Positions 17,945 through 27,921 of a DNA stretch of 64,000 nt are shown here, in pieces. Numbering within the stretch: the stretch's first letter is position 1; each line of letters begins with the position of its first letter. This stretch comes from Ketogulonicigenium robustum (GTDB lineage Bacteria; Pseudomonadota; Alphaproteobacteria; Rhodobacterales; Rhodobacteraceae), in assembly GCF_002117445.1 (NCBI RefSeq), contig NZ_CP019937.1, positions 1,365,501-1,429,500 on the forward strand, in the 5' to 3' direction. Made by a program: the position numbers and the translations under genes. Under the pieces are notes generated by a model. The model had not been told where the DNA came from. It ran no database searches and saw only the letters and a list, made by a program, of their open reading frames with translations.

Positions 17945-17968
17945 ATAGAAGGCACTGGATCATATAAT
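17938..17968 (+). promoter_or_regulatory. Promoter for the DUF6477-guaA unit
   Basis: A perfect TATAAT (17963-17968) sits in a markedly AT-rich stretch. Upstream, TTGGTT (17938-17943, 19-base spacer) or TGGTTA (18-base spacer) can serve as the -35. The predicted leader to the ATG at 18088 is about 110 bases, which is long and may carry structure. Confidence 0.6.
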
Positions 17969-18087
17969 TATTTCCAAATTCTAAAGACTAGCTACACAAT
18001 CGGACGTTGCATTGCGCCATCCCGCAACGGCAGCTGCATCATGGCATCTTGGGGGCAACTTGAAACCCGCTATCCCCAGGAATCCCC

Positions 18088-18444
18088 ATGTTAGACACCA
18101 CACCCGCCCCCCGCCACCCGCTGCTGACACGCGTCGCCGCGCTGCGCCGCCCCGCCCTTTTGGCCAGCGCCGCCCGCTTTGGCCGCGAGGATTACTGCCG
18201 CGCAACCCACCTGCCCCGCTTGCTGCACCGCATGACACCGCCACCCCCCGCCGTCGCACTCGCGGCGCTGATCGAGATGGAGGACGCCGCGAATACCGCT
18301 CGCCGGCAGGGCGATGCGACCTATGTGATTTCGGCCCATGTTGCCCTTTTGTCGGCGCTGGTGGCCGAGGCAGGTCAACTTACCGCAGATCTACACGCGG
18401 CAGCGGCCCAAACAGCCCTTGAAAGGCAACCGGATGCGGCCTAA
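18088..18444 (+). CDS. DUF6477 family protein
   Basis: A 118-residue helical protein, rich in Ala, Leu and Arg. The middle segment RFGREDYCRATHLPRLLHR and the following EDAANTARRQGDATY are the recognisable DUF6477 core. No signal peptide, membrane helix or catalytic motif is visible. The family is typical of Rhodobacteraceae and lies beside a DUF6456 gene here. guaA follows after 9 bases in the same direction. Function is unknown. Confidence 0.8.
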   Translation: MLDTTPAPRHPLLTRVAALRRPALLASAARFGREDYCRATHLPRLLHRMTPPPPAVALAALIEMEDAANTARRQGDATYVISAHVALLSALVAEAGQLTADLHAAAAQTALERQPDAA

Positions 18445-18453
18445 AGCCAGCCC

Positions 18454-20010
18454 ATGACACATCATGATCGCCTCCTCATCATCGACTTTGGCAGCCAGGT
18501 GACGCAGCTGATCGCGCGCCGCCTGCGCGAGTTGAATGTCTACTGCGAAATTCACCCCTACCAGAACGTCACCGACCAGTTCCTGCAGGACTTTGCACCC
18601 AAAGCGGTGATCCTGTCGGGCGGGCCCGACAGCGTGACGCGCGACGGTAGCCCCCGCGCGCCGGAAAGCCTCTGGGGCTTTGGCGTGCCTGTGCTGGGCA
18701 TCTGCTATGGCCAGCAAACCATGATGACCCAGCTGGGCGGCAAGGTTGAACGTGGCCACGGCACCGCCGAATTCGGTCGTGCCTTTGTGACGCCCGCGGC
18801 CGACCAGTTGTCGATCCTTGACGGCTGGTTTGCCGACGGCAACGAACAAGTCTGGATGAGCCACGGCGACCACGTCAGCCAGATCGCCCCGGGCTTCAAG
18901 GTTTACGGCACATCGCCGAATGCACCCTTCGCCATTACCGGCGATGTCGCGCGCAACTTCTACGCCGTGCAGTTCCACCCCGAGGTGCACCACACCCCCA
19001 AGGGCGCAAAGCTGTACGAAAACTTCGTGCGCCTTGCAGGCTTTACCGGCGATTGGACGATGGCCGGCTACCGCGAGCAAGCGATCCAGCAGATCCGCGA
19101 ACAGGTTGGCGACAAGCAGGTCATCTGCGCGCTTTCGGGCGGCGTCGACAGTTCGGTCACGGCTATTTTGATTAACGAGGCGATCGGCGACCAGCTGACC
19201 TGCGTCTTTGTCGACACCGGGCTGCTGCGCAAAAACGAGGCCGAGGAAGTCACGCGGATGTTCCGCGAAAGCTACAACCTCAACCTAATCGCGGCTGACG
19301 AAAGCGACCTGTTCCTCGGCGCGCTGGAAGGCGTGACCGACCCCGAGGTGAAGCGTAAAACGATCGGCCGCCTGTTTATCGAGGTCTTCGATAAATACGC
19401 CGCGCAAATCGACGGCGCCGAATTCCTCGCCCAAGGCACCCTCTACCCCGACGTGATCGAATCGGTCAGCTTCTCGGGCGGGCCGTCGGTGACGATCAAA
19501 TCGCACCACAACGTGGGCGGTTTGCCGGAAAAGATGGGCCTGAAACTGGTCGAGCCCCTGCGCGAGCTGTTCAAGGACGAGGTCCGCGCGCTGGGACGCG
19601 AGTTGGGCCTGCCCGAGCAGTTCATCCGCCGCCATCCCTTCCCCGGCCCCGGCCTTGCGATTCGCTGCCCCGGCGAAGTGACCCGCGAAAAGCTGGAAAT
19701 CCTGCGCAATGCCGATGCGGTCTATCTGGACCAAATCCGCAAGCACGGCCTGTACGACGAAATCTGGCAAGCATTCGTTGCGATCCTGCCGGTGCGTACG
19801 GTCGGGGTCATGGGCGATGGCCGCACATACGACTACGCCTGCGCGCTGCGCGCGGTGACATCTGTCGACGGCATGACCGCCGACTACTACCCCTACACGC
19901 ACGAATTCTTGGGCGAGACGGCGACCCGCATCATCAACGAAGTGCAGGGCATCAACCGCGTCACATACGACATCACGTCGAAGCCCCCCGGCACGATCGA
20001 GTGGGAATAA
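18454..20010 (+). CDS. guaA: GMP synthase (glutamine-hydrolysing)
   Basis: A 518-residue two-domain enzyme that converts XMP to GMP. The N-terminal class I amidotransferase has its catalytic Cys in GICYGQQTM (near residue 88) and the His-Glu in FHPEVHHTP. The ATP pyrophosphatase domain has the P-loop LSGGVDSS near residue 230. The C-terminal dimerisation domain ends in KPPGTIEWE, as in the family. Length is normal. A perfect 13-bp hairpin terminator follows directly. Confidence 0.97.
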   Translation: MTHHDRLLIIDFGSQVTQLIARRLRELNVYCEIHPYQNVTDQFLQDFAPKAVILSGGPDSVTRDGSPRAPESLWGFGVPVLGICYGQQTMMTQLGGKVERGHGTAEFGRAFVTPAADQLSILDGWFADGNEQVWMSHGDHVSQIAPGFKVYGTSPNAPFAITGDVARNFYAVQFHPEVHHTPKGAKLYENFVRLAGFTGDWTMAGYREQAIQQIREQVGDKQVICALSGGVDSSVTAILINEAIGDQLTCVFVDTGLLRKNEAEEVTRMFRESYNLNLIAADESDLFLGALEGVTDPEVKRKTIGRLFIEVFDKYAAQIDGAEFLAQGTLYPDVIESVSFSGGPSVTIKSHHNVGGLPEKMGLKLVEPLRELFKDEVRALGRELGLPEQFIRRHPFPGPGLAIRCPGEVTREKLEILRNADAVYLDQIRKHGLYDEIWQAFVAILPVRTVGVMGDGRTYDYACALRAVTSVDGMTADYYPYTHEFLGETATRIINEVQGINRVTYDITSKPPGTIEWE

Positions 20011-20013
20011 ACA

Positions 20014-20051
20014 AAAAGCCGCGCAGGGTCACTCTGCGCGGCTTTTTTTTT
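20014..20051 (+). terminator. Intrinsic terminator after guaA
   Basis: A perfect 13-bp stem (AAAAGCCGCGCAG at 20014-20026, CTGCGCGGCTTTT at 20034-20046) with a 7-base loop is followed by a long T run. It starts 3 bases after the guaA stop. Confidence 0.92.
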
Positions 20052-20075
20052 GTAATCTACTGCAAGCCTGCCTTC

Positions 20076-20261
20076 TTAGGGCTGCGGTGGGGTCGGCGTG
20101 ATACTTTCGGCGGCCTCAACTGCGGGCGGGCGAGTCATCTGTGCAGGCATCACTACCGTGTAAAGCAGCGCAACAGCAACAGCGACCGCGATGGACAGCA
20201 GTGCAATCGCCCCCCATCCAGCAGTGCGCGGTGCCGGCGGGCTGTAGGTCGGTTCGGACAT
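20076..20261 (-). CDS. Small membrane-anchored hypothetical protein
   Basis: A 61-residue protein (MSEPTYSPPAPRTAGWGAI at its start) with one long hydrophobic helix of about 23 residues rich in Ala and Val, followed by a Pro/Glu-rich tail ending in ITPTPPQP. The ATG at 20261 has a purine-rich site (GGAAGAGGGG) about 6 bases upstream, and is preferred to the 20417 start, whose extra part is not membrane-like. It would be a single-pass inner-membrane protein. I do not recognise a family. It diverges from ccmI across 170 bases. Confidence 0.6.
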   Translation of the reverse strand: MSEPTYSPPAPRTAGWGAIALLSIAVAVAVALLYTVVMPAQMTRPPAVEAAESITPTPPQP

Positions 20262-20431
20262 CGGCGTCCCCTCTTCCAAATCATGAGCCTTAGTGCCGAT
20301 TGTCGCGGCCCCGCCCCACACTGTCAATCGACCGATTGTGAACCCCGACAGCGCGATCTGCCGCAACAACCCTTTCGCTAAGCCCCCCGGGCCGTTAGAG
20401 AGGGGCAAGCCCGGCATTTGGAGGCCAAGTC

Positions 20432-21637
20432 ATGATGTTCTGGATCGTTGCACTGCTGATGGTGCTGATTGTCACCGCAGGAATGGTCGCGCCCCTGCTG
20501 CGCCGTGTCCCGGGCGCAGCCCACAGCGATGCGGAAGACATCACGATCTATCGCCAGCAACTGTCCGAAGTCGACCGCGATCTGGCCCGAGGCACGCTGC
20601 TTCCCGAAGAGGCTGAACGCACCCGGACCGAGATTTCTCGCCGTATTCTCGCCGCTGACGTCGCCCGCGCGCGCCCCATCGGCAGCGCCCCGCGCAGTGC
20701 AAACGCCATCGCGGCGGTGGCGACGCTTGCCGTGCTGCTGGGTGGCACCGCACTGGTCTATTTCGATATCGGCAGCCCCGACCGTGGCGATCAACCCTTC
20801 GCCACGCGCATCAACGCCGCCGAGGATCTGCGCGCGAACTTGCCCAGCCAAGCCACGCTAGAATCTGAGGCCCCCGCATTTGTGGCCCCCGCCGATGCGC
20901 CTGCAAACTATGAAACGCTGCAGGCCAACCTGCTGGCCGCCGCGCAAGACAACCCCGATGTTGTCGAAAACTGGCAAATCCTTGCGCTGTTCCAATATCG
21001 CTTGGGTGCCTTCGCGCAAGCCGCAGATGCGATGGAAAAAATCATCGAGGTCAAGGGCGGCGATGCGACGCTGGATGACCGTCTGGCGCTGCTGGAAACC
21101 ATGATTTCTGCAGCCGGCGGCCACGCCTCGGCAGAGGTGCGCGATATGGTCACCAGCATGCTGGCCAGCAACCCTGACCAACCTGGCCCGATTTTCTATC
21201 AAGGTCTGGTCGATGTCGATGTTGGCCGCGCGGACCTGACGTTCGCGGCTTGGCGCGCCTATATTGAGGGCAACCCGCTGCCAAGCGCCTACACCGAACA
21301 AATGCGCAGCCAGTTGCCCATGGTCGCCGAACTGGCAGGCGTGCGCTACACCCCGCCCGAACTGGTCGCCCCCACAGCCGCCGACATTATGGCCATGTCG
21401 CCCGAACAGCAGCGCGTCGCCATTGAAAACATGGTGGATTCGCTGGGGCAGCGCCTTGCTAACGCGGGTGGCCCGCCTGACGAATGGGCACAGCTGGTGC
21501 GCGCCTTGCGCACGCTTGGCCGCACGCAGCAAGCAGCGAACATCGTGGCAGAAGCCCGCCGCACGTTCACCGACGACCCCGACGCTGTGGCCATCATTGA
21601 AGAGGCGGGCGAAGCTCCGGTTGGCCAGCTGCCGTGA
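20432..21637 (+). CDS. ccmI: c-type cytochrome biogenesis protein CcmI
   Basis: A 401-residue inner-membrane protein that helps present apocytochrome c to the heme-ligation machinery. The N-terminus has one membrane helix (MMFWIVALLMVLIVTAGMV), the typical segment DITIYRQQLSEVDRDLARG, and a second helix near residues 93-108. The periplasmic part from residue 160 has tetratricopeptide-like helices (QPGPIFYQGLVDVDVGR, AWRAYIEG). No other ccm gene is adjacent, which is common in alphaproteobacteria. It overlaps ruvX by 4 bases. Confidence 0.9.
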   Translation: MMFWIVALLMVLIVTAGMVAPLLRRVPGAAHSDAEDITIYRQQLSEVDRDLARGTLLPEEAERTRTEISRRILAADVARARPIGSAPRSANAIAAVATLAVLLGGTALVYFDIGSPDRGDQPFATRINAAEDLRANLPSQATLESEAPAFVAPADAPANYETLQANLLAAAQDNPDVVENWQILALFQYRLGAFAQAADAMEKIIEVKGGDATLDDRLALLETMISAAGGHASAEVRDMVTSMLASNPDQPGPIFYQGLVDVDVGRADLTFAAWRAYIEGNPLPSAYTEQMRSQLPMVAELAGVRYTPPELVAPTAADIMAMSPEQQRVAIENMVDSLGQRLANAGGPPDEWAQLVRALRTLGRTQQAANIVAEARRTFTDDPDAVAIIEEAGEAPVGQLP

Positions 21638-22104
21638 TCTGCGACACCGTTGAGGATTTTGCCGCGGCATTGCCCACCACGCGCGCGATCTGCGGGCTCG
21701 ACTTGGGCACCGTCACGATTGGTGTCGCCGTGTCAGACGGGATGCGGCGCGTTGCCTCTCCGCTCGAGACGATCAAACGCAAGAAGTTTACACTGGATGT
21801 GGCGCGGCTGTTGGAAATCGTCGCCGCCCGTAATATCGCCGGAATCGTCTTGGGCTTGCCGCTGAATATGGACGGATCAGAGGGGCCGCGCGCGCAGTCG
21901 ACCCGCGCCTTCGCCCGCAACCTGTCGCGGCTGACGGACCTGCCCATCACCTATTGGGACGAGCGCCTGTCGACCGTCGCCGCCGAGCGCGCGCTGCTAG
22001 AGGCCGACACATCGCGCAAGCGCCGCGACGAGGTGATCGACCACGTCGCCGCAGGGATTATCTTGCAAGGCGCGCTGGACCGGCTGGAATATCTAAGCCG
22101 CTAA
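21634..22104 (+). CDS. ruvX: Putative pre-16S rRNA nuclease / Holliday junction resolvase, RuvX (YqgF)
   Basis: A 156-residue RNase H-fold protein. The first Asp motif is GLDLGTVTIGVAVSD near residue 20, the Glu region is in ITYWDERLSTVAAERAL, and the last Asp is in RDEVIDHVAAGIIL. The family matures the 5' end of 16S rRNA and was earlier proposed as a resolvase. The start is GTG at 21634, overlapping the ccmI stop, so it is translationally coupled. Its 3' end overlaps the convergent dusA by 12 bases. Confidence 0.93.
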   Translation: MICDTVEDFAAALPTTRAICGLDLGTVTIGVAVSDGMRRVASPLETIKRKKFTLDVARLLEIVAARNIAGIVLGLPLNMDGSEGPRAQSTRAFARNLSRLTDLPITYWDERLSTVAAERALLEADTSRKRRDEVIDHVAAGIILQGALDRLEYLSR

Positions 22105-23097
22105 GCTGATGACGGCGGCCAGCGCCCGTTCGACCGTGGCAACGCCCGCATCATCGCGCGTGCCTTCCTCGGACAGAATCCGCCGCCAGTGACGCGCGCC
22201 GGGGCGCCCTGCAAACGCCCCCAGCATATGCCGCGTAATCTGGTGAAGCCGCCCGCCCTGCTGAATGTGATCTTCGATGATGGGGAACATCGCAACGACG
22301 GCGTCTTCGGCGGTCGTCGTGGTGCCAGCCCCCCAAATCGTCGCATCGGCCGCACCCAAGATGTCGGCCGGTTCATGGTAAGCGGCGCGGCCGATCATGA
22401 CACCGTCAAGCCCACGATCCAGTAATTCACGCGCTGCGGCCAGTGATTTAACCCCACCATTCAAGCTGATGTGCAACTGCGGAAACGCCGCTTTCATGGC
22501 GAAGACCAGATCATAATCCAACGGCGGCACATCGCGGTTTTCTTTGGGCGACAGCCCCTGCAGCCACGCCTTGCGCGCATGGATAGTGACTCGGCGCACA
22601 CCGGCGGCAGCGATCTTTTCCAAAAACGCGGGCAAAACCTCCTGCGGATCCTGATCGTCCACCCCGATGCGGCATTTCACCGTTACCTCAACGGGGCTCG
22701 CCGCCATCATCTCGGACACGCAGGCCGCGACCAGATCAGGCTGGCGCATCAGCACAGCGCCGAAGCTACCCGACTGCACGCGGTCGGACGGGCAACCGCA
22801 GTTCAAATTAATCTCATCATACCCCCACGGGGCCGCGATGCGCACAGCCTCGCGCAGTTGCGCGGGGTCCGAGCCGCCAAGCTGCAGCGCGACAGGGTGT
22901 TCAGCCGCGCGAAAATCCAGCAGCCGCGTGCGCATTCCGTGAACAATCGCCGGCGCCGTCACCATCTCGGTATACAGCAACGTGTTTTTGCTGAACTGGC
23001 GGTGAAACACACGGCAGGCGCTATCCGTCCAGTCCAGCATCGGCGCGACGGAGAGGCGGCTTTTCTCGGTAACGGTCTGCGGGGCGGTCGGGGACAT
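22093..23097 (-). CDS. dusA: tRNA-dihydrouridine(20/20a) synthase DusA
   Basis: A 334-residue FMN-dependent enzyme that reduces uridines in the D-loop of tRNA. Visible: SVAPMLDWTDSACR at the start, NLNCGCPSDRVQSGSFGA with the catalytic Cys near residue 101, VTVKCRIGVDDQD, and SLNGGVKS plus DGVMIGRAAYHEP for FMN phosphate binding. The pattern matches DusA, not DusB or DusC. ATG start at 23097. Confidence 0.95.
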   Translation of the reverse strand: MSPTAPQTVTEKSRLSVAPMLDWTDSACRVFHRQFSKNTLLYTEMVTAPAIVHGMRTRLLDFRAAEHPVALQLGGSDPAQLREAVRIAAPWGYDEINLNCGCPSDRVQSGSFGAVLMRQPDLVAACVSEMMAASPVEVTVKCRIGVDDQDPQEVLPAFLEKIAAAGVRRVTIHARKAWLQGLSPKENRDVPPLDYDLVFAMKAAFPQLHISLNGGVKSLAAARELLDRGLDGVMIGRAAYHEPADILGAADATIWGAGTTTTAEDAVVAMFPIIEDHIQQGGRLHQITRHMLGAFAGRPGARHWRRILSEEGTRDDAGVATVERALAAVISLAA

Positions 23098-23161
23098 CGG
23101 GGGCTCATCTAACGGGGGTTGGCCGCGCTATAGCGCAAAGGATGCCAGATGACGAGACGCG

Positions 23162-23188
23162 AAAGGCCCCGCGATGTGCGGGGCCTTT
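23162..23188. terminator. Hairpin terminator between dusA and the RND pump
   Basis: A perfect 11-bp stem (AAAGGCCCCGC at 23162-23172, GCGGGGCCTTT at 23178-23188) with a 5-base loop. It lies 4 bases after the stop of the RND permease (minus strand). The trailing T run is short on that strand, so termination may be partial. Confidence 0.7.
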
Positions 23189-23192
23189 GGGT

Positions 23193-26100
23193 TTAGTGGC
23201 CTGCCTCGGCCCCGTGGTCGGGGGCAGTCGGGAAGAACTTGCGTGCCCATTTACCAAATGTGTCGATAAACGTCAGCACCACGGGCACCACCACCAGCGT
23301 AAGAATGGTCGAGGAAATCAGTCCCCCGATCACGGCATGCGCCATGGGTGCGTTCTGCCCCGATCCGCCCTGAATGTTCAGCGCCATTGGCAGCATACCG
23401 AAGATCATCGCAAGCGTGGTCATGATGATCGGGCGGAACCGCGTAAAGCCCGCCTCGATCAGCGCATCATACAGGTTCATGCCGCCGCGCACGTGTTGGT
23501 TGGCGTTATCGACCAGCAAGATGGCGTTCTTCACCACCAGCCCCATCAACATGATGAACCCGATCGCCGAATAGATATTCAGCGTCGACCCGCCAATCAA
23601 CAACCCCACAATCACCCCAATCAGCGACAAGGGCAGCGCCATCATGATCGCGAAGGGTTGCAGCAGGCTGCCGAATTGCGACGCCAACACCAGATAGATT
23701 GCGATCACGGCCAGCAGCAGCGCCTGCATCGCCGACGATCCGGCATCGCCCAAATCTTCAGCCTCGCCGCCCATCGACGCGCGGTAGCCCGTCGGCAGGT
23801 TCAGGCTGTCGATAGCGGCTTGGGTGGCCTGCATAGCGGTGCTGAACCCCTCGCCCGCAAGGTTGGCTTCGACCAGAACCGTGCGCATCTGGTTGTACCG
23901 GTTGATTTCCGATGCGCCGAGGGATTCGGTGATGTCGGCCACCTGATCCAGCCGGATCAGCGTGCCGTCGCTACCTGCCCCCACAGGCAGCTTGCCCAGT
24001 TCGGCGGGATTCGTCCGCACGGCACGCGGCAGTTGTACATAAACGGCGTAGCTGTTGTCGTCGCTATCGTTCCAGTCCCCGACATCGGCCCCGGCCATCA
24101 TCGGCTGCAGCGCCGCGCCGATCGACGACATCGAAAGCCCCAAATCACTGGCCGCATCGCGGTTCACCCGCACGCCGATCACCGGCTGCGCAATCGACAT
24201 GCTTGAGTTTACATCGGCCAGCCCCTCAATCTGCTGCAGCTTGCCTACAAGTTCGCTGCTGATCTGGCCCAGAACATCCAGCGACTCGCCCTGAATGCGC
24301 ACCTGTATGGGGGCCTGGTTCATGCCCATGCCGCTGGCGGCCATGACTTTCACATCCACCCCCGGCAGCGCGCGCAATGCATCGCGGACGGGCAAGGTGA
24401 TTTCGGTGGGCGTGATACTGCGTTGGTCTTTGTCGACCATACTGACATTGATCGTCGCTGTCGTGGTACCATCAACCGAACTGCCCGAGGCGACGGTCGC
24501 ATACGTCCGCTCGATCTGCGGGAAGCTGTGCAGGATGTCGTTCGCCTGACGAATTTTCAGCGCGGTATAATCCAACGACGATCCGGCGGGCGTCTCCAAC
24601 GTCACCGTGAATTCGCCGTTGTCGCCCGCAGGCGCAAATTCGGCACCCACGCGCGGCAGCAGCGCGAACGACCCAACGAGCGCCAGCAGCGCGAGCAGCA
24701 GCGTGGTATAGCGGTGGCGCAGCGCGCCGCGCAGCACGCTACGGTAGCCATGCGACAGCGCCTCGAAAAAGCGGTCAAAATGGTTGATTGTGCGCCAAAC
24801 TGGGCCTTTTTTGGTGTTTTTATCGGCAGCCGGATCATACCAGATCGACGACAACATCGGGTCGAGTGTAAAGGCCACGAACATCGAAATCATAACCGAA
24901 ATCGCGACGGTGACGCCGAACTGCAGGAAGAATCGCCCCATGATCCCTTCCATGAAGGCGACGGGCAGAAACACCGCGACGATCGACAGCGTGGTGGCCA
25001 GAACCGCCAAGCCGATTTCGTTCGTCCCGTCGAGGGCCGCCTGAATATGCGATTTGCCCATGTGCAGGTGGCGCATGATGTTTTCGCGCACCACGATAGC
25101 ATCGTCGATCAACAACCCGACCGCCAACGACAGCGCCATCAGCGTCATCACGTTCAGCGTAAAGCCCAGCGCCAGCAGCGCCGTCATCGTCCCGATCAAC
25201 GAGATCGGCAGCGTCAGCCCCGTAATAACCGTCGATCGCCACGAATTGAGGAATAGGAACACGATCAACGTCGCTAGAACCGCCCCTTCGATAATCATGT
25301 CGCGGACAGTGTGGTAGCTTTCTTCGACCGATGTCGAACCGTCGACCACCACCTCGACCCGCACATTGTCGGGCAGGTCACGTTCCATCAACTGGGCGAC
25401 GGTGTGGCGGATATCCTCGGCGACGCCTACGGTATTGGCGCCCTGCTGCTTCACCACATCAATCGCAAGCGCCGTCTGCCCATCCAGCAGCGCCAACGAC
25501 GACACCTCGGCCGTGCCCAGATCGACATGGGCCACCTCGCCCAGCCGCACGGGCTGGCCGCCGCGCCGCGCGACGATAATGTCCATAAAGTCCTGTGCGC
25601 GCGCGATCTTGCCTTCGATCTGAACCGATTGCACCTCGACGCCATCGTCGAACTCACCCGCCGAAATATCGACGTTCTCGGCGCGGACGGCCGACAGAAC
25701 CTCGGTCGCGGTGACACCGAAAGCGTTCATCCGGTCGGGGTCGAGCGAGATGTTCACCTGCCGGTCCAGTCCGCCCACCACCGACGCACTACCCACGCCG
25801 TTGATCATCGACAAGCGCGGCACGATAGTATCTTCGGCGAGTTGGGTCAGGTCCTCGGGGGCCATGTCATCCGAGCTGATAGCAAGTGAAATCAGTGCCA
25901 TAGCCGATGGATCGAACCGCAAAATCACCGGATCGTTTGCCGCATCGGGGAAGTTCGCCGAAATCTGGCTAAGCTTTTCGCGCACGTCTTGCACGGCGTC
26001 GCTGCTTTGCACATCCAGATTGAAGGTCATAATGACCATCGCGCGCGAGGTTTGCGCGATGGACTCAATCGTGTCGATCCCCGCGATGGTATTCACCGCA

Positions 26101-26306
26101 TCCTCGATCGGCTTGATGAGGTCACTCTCGACCGCTTCGGGTGATGCGCCCTGATAGGTCACCACGGTCGCGACAACAGGGAAGTCGATGTCGGGGAATT
26201 GCTCGACCGCCAAGCGGTTGAACGAAAAAGCCCCGAGGACCATGATCCCGATCATCACCATCGCGGCGAAGACGGGCTGATTGACGCTGATGCGTGTCAG
26301 AAACAT
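23193..26306 (-). CDS. RND efflux transporter permease (AcrB/MexB-like, HAE family)
   Basis: A 1037-residue inner-membrane proton antiporter with the classic two-repeat layout: one N-terminal helix ([18 protein letters not shown]), a large periplasmic domain (to about 330), six helices, a second periplasmic domain, and six more helices. The proton-relay Asp pair is seen in [13 protein letters not shown] (near residue 405). Length fits HAE-1/HAE-2-type pumps. It starts 2 bases after the adaptor's stop and lies in the same operon. No TolC-like outer-membrane factor is adjacent, so it probably shares one. Substrate unknown. Confidence 0.94.
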   Translation of the reverse strand: MFLTRISVNQPVFAAMVMIGIMVLGAFSFNRLAVEQFPDIDFPVVATVVTYQGASPEAVESDLIKPIEDAVNTIAGIDTIESIAQTSRAMVIMTFNLDVQSSDAVQDVREKLSQISANFPDAANDPVILRFDPSAMALISLAISSDDMAPEDLTQLAEDTIVPRLSMINGVGSASVVGGLDRQVNISLDPDRMNAFGVTATEVLSAVRAENVDISAGEFDDGVEVQSVQIEGKIARAQDFMDIIVARRGGQPVRLGEVAHVDLGTAEVSSLALLDGQTALAIDVVKQQGANTVGVAEDIRHTVAQLMERDLPDNVRVEVVVDGSTSVEESYHTVRDMIIEGAVLATLIVFLFLNSWRSTVITGLTLPISLIGTMTALLALGFTLNVMTLMALSLAVGLLIDDAIVVRENIMRHLHMGKSHIQAALDGTNEIGLAVLATTLSIVAVFLPVAFMEGIMGRFFLQFGVTVAISVMISMFVAFTLDPMLSSIWYDPAADKNTKKGPVWRTINHFDRFFEALSHGYRSVLRGALRHRYTTLLLALLALVGSFALLPRVGAEFAPAGDNGEFTVTLETPAGSSLDYTALKIRQANDILHSFPQIERTYATVASGSSVDGTTTATINVSMVDKDQRSITPTEITLPVRDALRALPGVDVKVMAASGMGMNQAPIQVRIQGESLDVLGQISSELVGKLQQIEGLADVNSSMSIAQPVIGVRVNRDAASDLGLSMSSIGAALQPMMAGADVGDWNDSDDNSYAVYVQLPRAVRTNPAELGKLPVGAGSDGTLIRLDQVADITESLGASEINRYNQMRTVLVEANLAGEGFSTAMQATQAAIDSLNLPTGYRASMGGEAEDLGDAGSSAMQALLLAVIAIYLVLASQFGSLLQPFAIMMALPLSLIGVIVGLLIGGSTLNIYSAIGFIMLMGLVVKNAILLVDNANQHVRGGMNLYDALIEAGFTRFRPIIMTTLAMIFGMLPMALNIQGGSGQNAPMAHAVIGGLISSTILTLVVVPVVLTFIDTFGKWARKFFPTAPDHGAEAGH

Positions 26307-26308
26307 GC

Positions 26309-27583
26309 TTAATCCTCGACGAAGGTGACAAGGTCGCCCGCGGCCAAGCCCGACAGCGGCAGCGAAATCACACGGTCACCCGCCGCAAGGCCGGTCAACA
26401 CTTGCACCTGTTCACGCGACCAGTCGGTGTTCAGCGTCACATCGCGACGTTCGACTTTGTCGTCAACGACCACCAGCACGTAGTTCGTGCCCCCCTCGGT
26501 CCGGATGGCGCCGACCGGCAGCACCAGCGCATCGGCTTCCTCTTGTGTGACAACCTGACCAATGGCGAACATGCCGCCGCGCAGGAAGCCGTCGGCGTTA
26601 TCAATCATAATGCTGACCGGAATCGTGCGGCTGCCGGTAGTTGCAACAGGGCTGATACGTTCGACCACCCCTTCGAATGTGCGGCCCGCGATGCCGTCGA
26701 CGGTGATGGTCGCCTTTTGGCCTACGGCCAGCTGCACGCTATCTGTGACGGCGGCGTTGGCCTGCATTTCCATGCGCGACATATCGACGATGGTCAGCAG
26801 CTGGCTGCCAATCGACACGAAGGCCCCAGGGTCTGTATTGCGTTCGGACACGACGCCATCGAACGGCGCGCGCAGGGTCGCTTTCGACAAGCTCAATTCG
26901 GCCGAGCGGATCTGGTCTTGCATCGCCGACAGGTTCGCGCGCTGCGCCTCGACGTTGGTGCGCGTCTCGTCCAGCGTGGAGTTGGTCGAAACCCCGCGCC
27001 CAACCAGTTCCTGCACGCGCGCCAGTTGCGCCTCGGCCAGTTCCAGTTGCACCCGCGTGGCATCCGCGTTCGAGCGCGCCAGATTAAGCTGCAGCGTCAG
27101 CGCCTCGACATTGACCTGCACCAGCACATCACCAGCCTTCACCTGATCGCCAACGCGCACGGAGACGCTTTCGACGACGCCGCTGGCCTCGCTGGAAAAG
27201 GCGACGCTATTGGCCGGCGCCACCGCACCCGTAACCTTGACCTGCCGCTGCAACAGCGTGGGTGCCATTACGACATTTTCGGCGGCATTCACCTGCAGGC
27301 GGGGGGCATCGGCTGGCACGGCTTGTGTAGCGGCGGCGGCTTGCTGCGCGTCCGCAGCGGCGGTGCGCTGTTGGTAGACAATCGCGCCGCCACCGGCCAA
27401 CACCACAATGCCCAGAACAATCCATGGCCATTTGCGCCGCTTGGGCGGCAGCCCTTCGCGCGCGCGACGCGCGTTTTCGAATTCGCGCCGCGACATGGCC
27501 CATTCGGGCTTGGCCATATCGGCGGCGGGTGTCGGTGTTGTCGCAGGCTTGGCGGACGATTCGGTGCCTTGAGTGTTCGCCAT
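26309..27583 (-). CDS. RND efflux periplasmic adaptor (membrane fusion protein)
   Basis: A 424-residue HlyD/AcrA-type adaptor. A hydrophobic N-terminal helix (PWIVLGIVVLAGGGAIVY, about residues 52-69) anchors it in the inner membrane after a 50-residue cytoplasmic stretch. The lipoyl half-motifs flank a coiled-coil hairpin (residues about 150-235: LNLARSNADATRVQLELAEA…), followed by beta-barrel and membrane-proximal domains. ATG 27583 is chosen (GAGGT site); the longer frame to 27646 lacks one. It is the first gene of the pump operon. Confidence 0.92.
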   Translation of the reverse strand: MANTQGTESSAKPATTPTPAADMAKPEWAMSRREFENARRAREGLPPKRRKWPWIVLGIVVLAGGGAIVYQQRTAAADAQQAAAATQAVPADAPRLQVNAAENVVMAPTLLQRQVKVTGAVAPANSVAFSSEASGVVESVSVRVGDQVKAGDVLVQVNVEALTLQLNLARSNADATRVQLELAEAQLARVQELVGRGVSTNSTLDETRTNVEAQRANLSAMQDQIRSAELSLSKATLRAPFDGVVSERNTDPGAFVSIGSQLLTIVDMSRMEMQANAAVTDSVQLAVGQKATITVDGIAGRTFEGVVERISPVATTGSRTIPVSIMIDNADGFLRGGMFAIGQVVTQEEADALVLPVGAIRTEGGTNYVLVVVDDKVERRDVTLNTDWSREQVQVLTGLAAGDRVISLPLSGLAAGDLVTFVED

Positions 27584-27921
27584 ACGTGACCTCTTGTAAA
27601 ACGTGCGGCTGCGCGGGGCTCGCGCCATCGTGTCGTTTGCATGCATAATTACGGTAAGCGCGCGAAATATCCGAGAGTTATTACGAACACCCTAGTTAAG
27701 AGATGCAATAAATCAGGGCTTTGTTGCTGAAATTTCGCAAAAAGTTTTACCTTTTGAAAAAAACCGCCGTTTTTCGTGCAGAAGAGTTGAGAAAACGGCA
27801 TGCAACGTGCAAGTTTGTCGCACCCAGCCAACCCGTACGTCATTTCCAGTAATTGTTTTACGACAGCCAACGTTTTGTAGTCCGGAGCGGGTAAGATACA
27901 CACCAAGATCGGAGACGACCT
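27584..27921. other. 338-base divergent region between the RND adaptor and the peptide-binding protein
   Basis: This is the longest gene-free stretch in the window and clearly more AT-rich than its neighbours. It must hold two divergent promoters. One candidate for the adaptor, on the minus strand, is TTGCAT (27703-27708) and GTAATA (27679-27684) with an 18-base spacer. An AT-only small inverted repeat lies near 27760 (AAAAAC-CGCC-GTTTTT). No regulator gene, known riboswitch or small ORF could be supported. Confidence 0.5.

Noticed and set aside
23142-24206. A 354-residue frame opposite the RND permease
   Set aside because: It is antisense, with very high His/Arg/Gln content and no motif.
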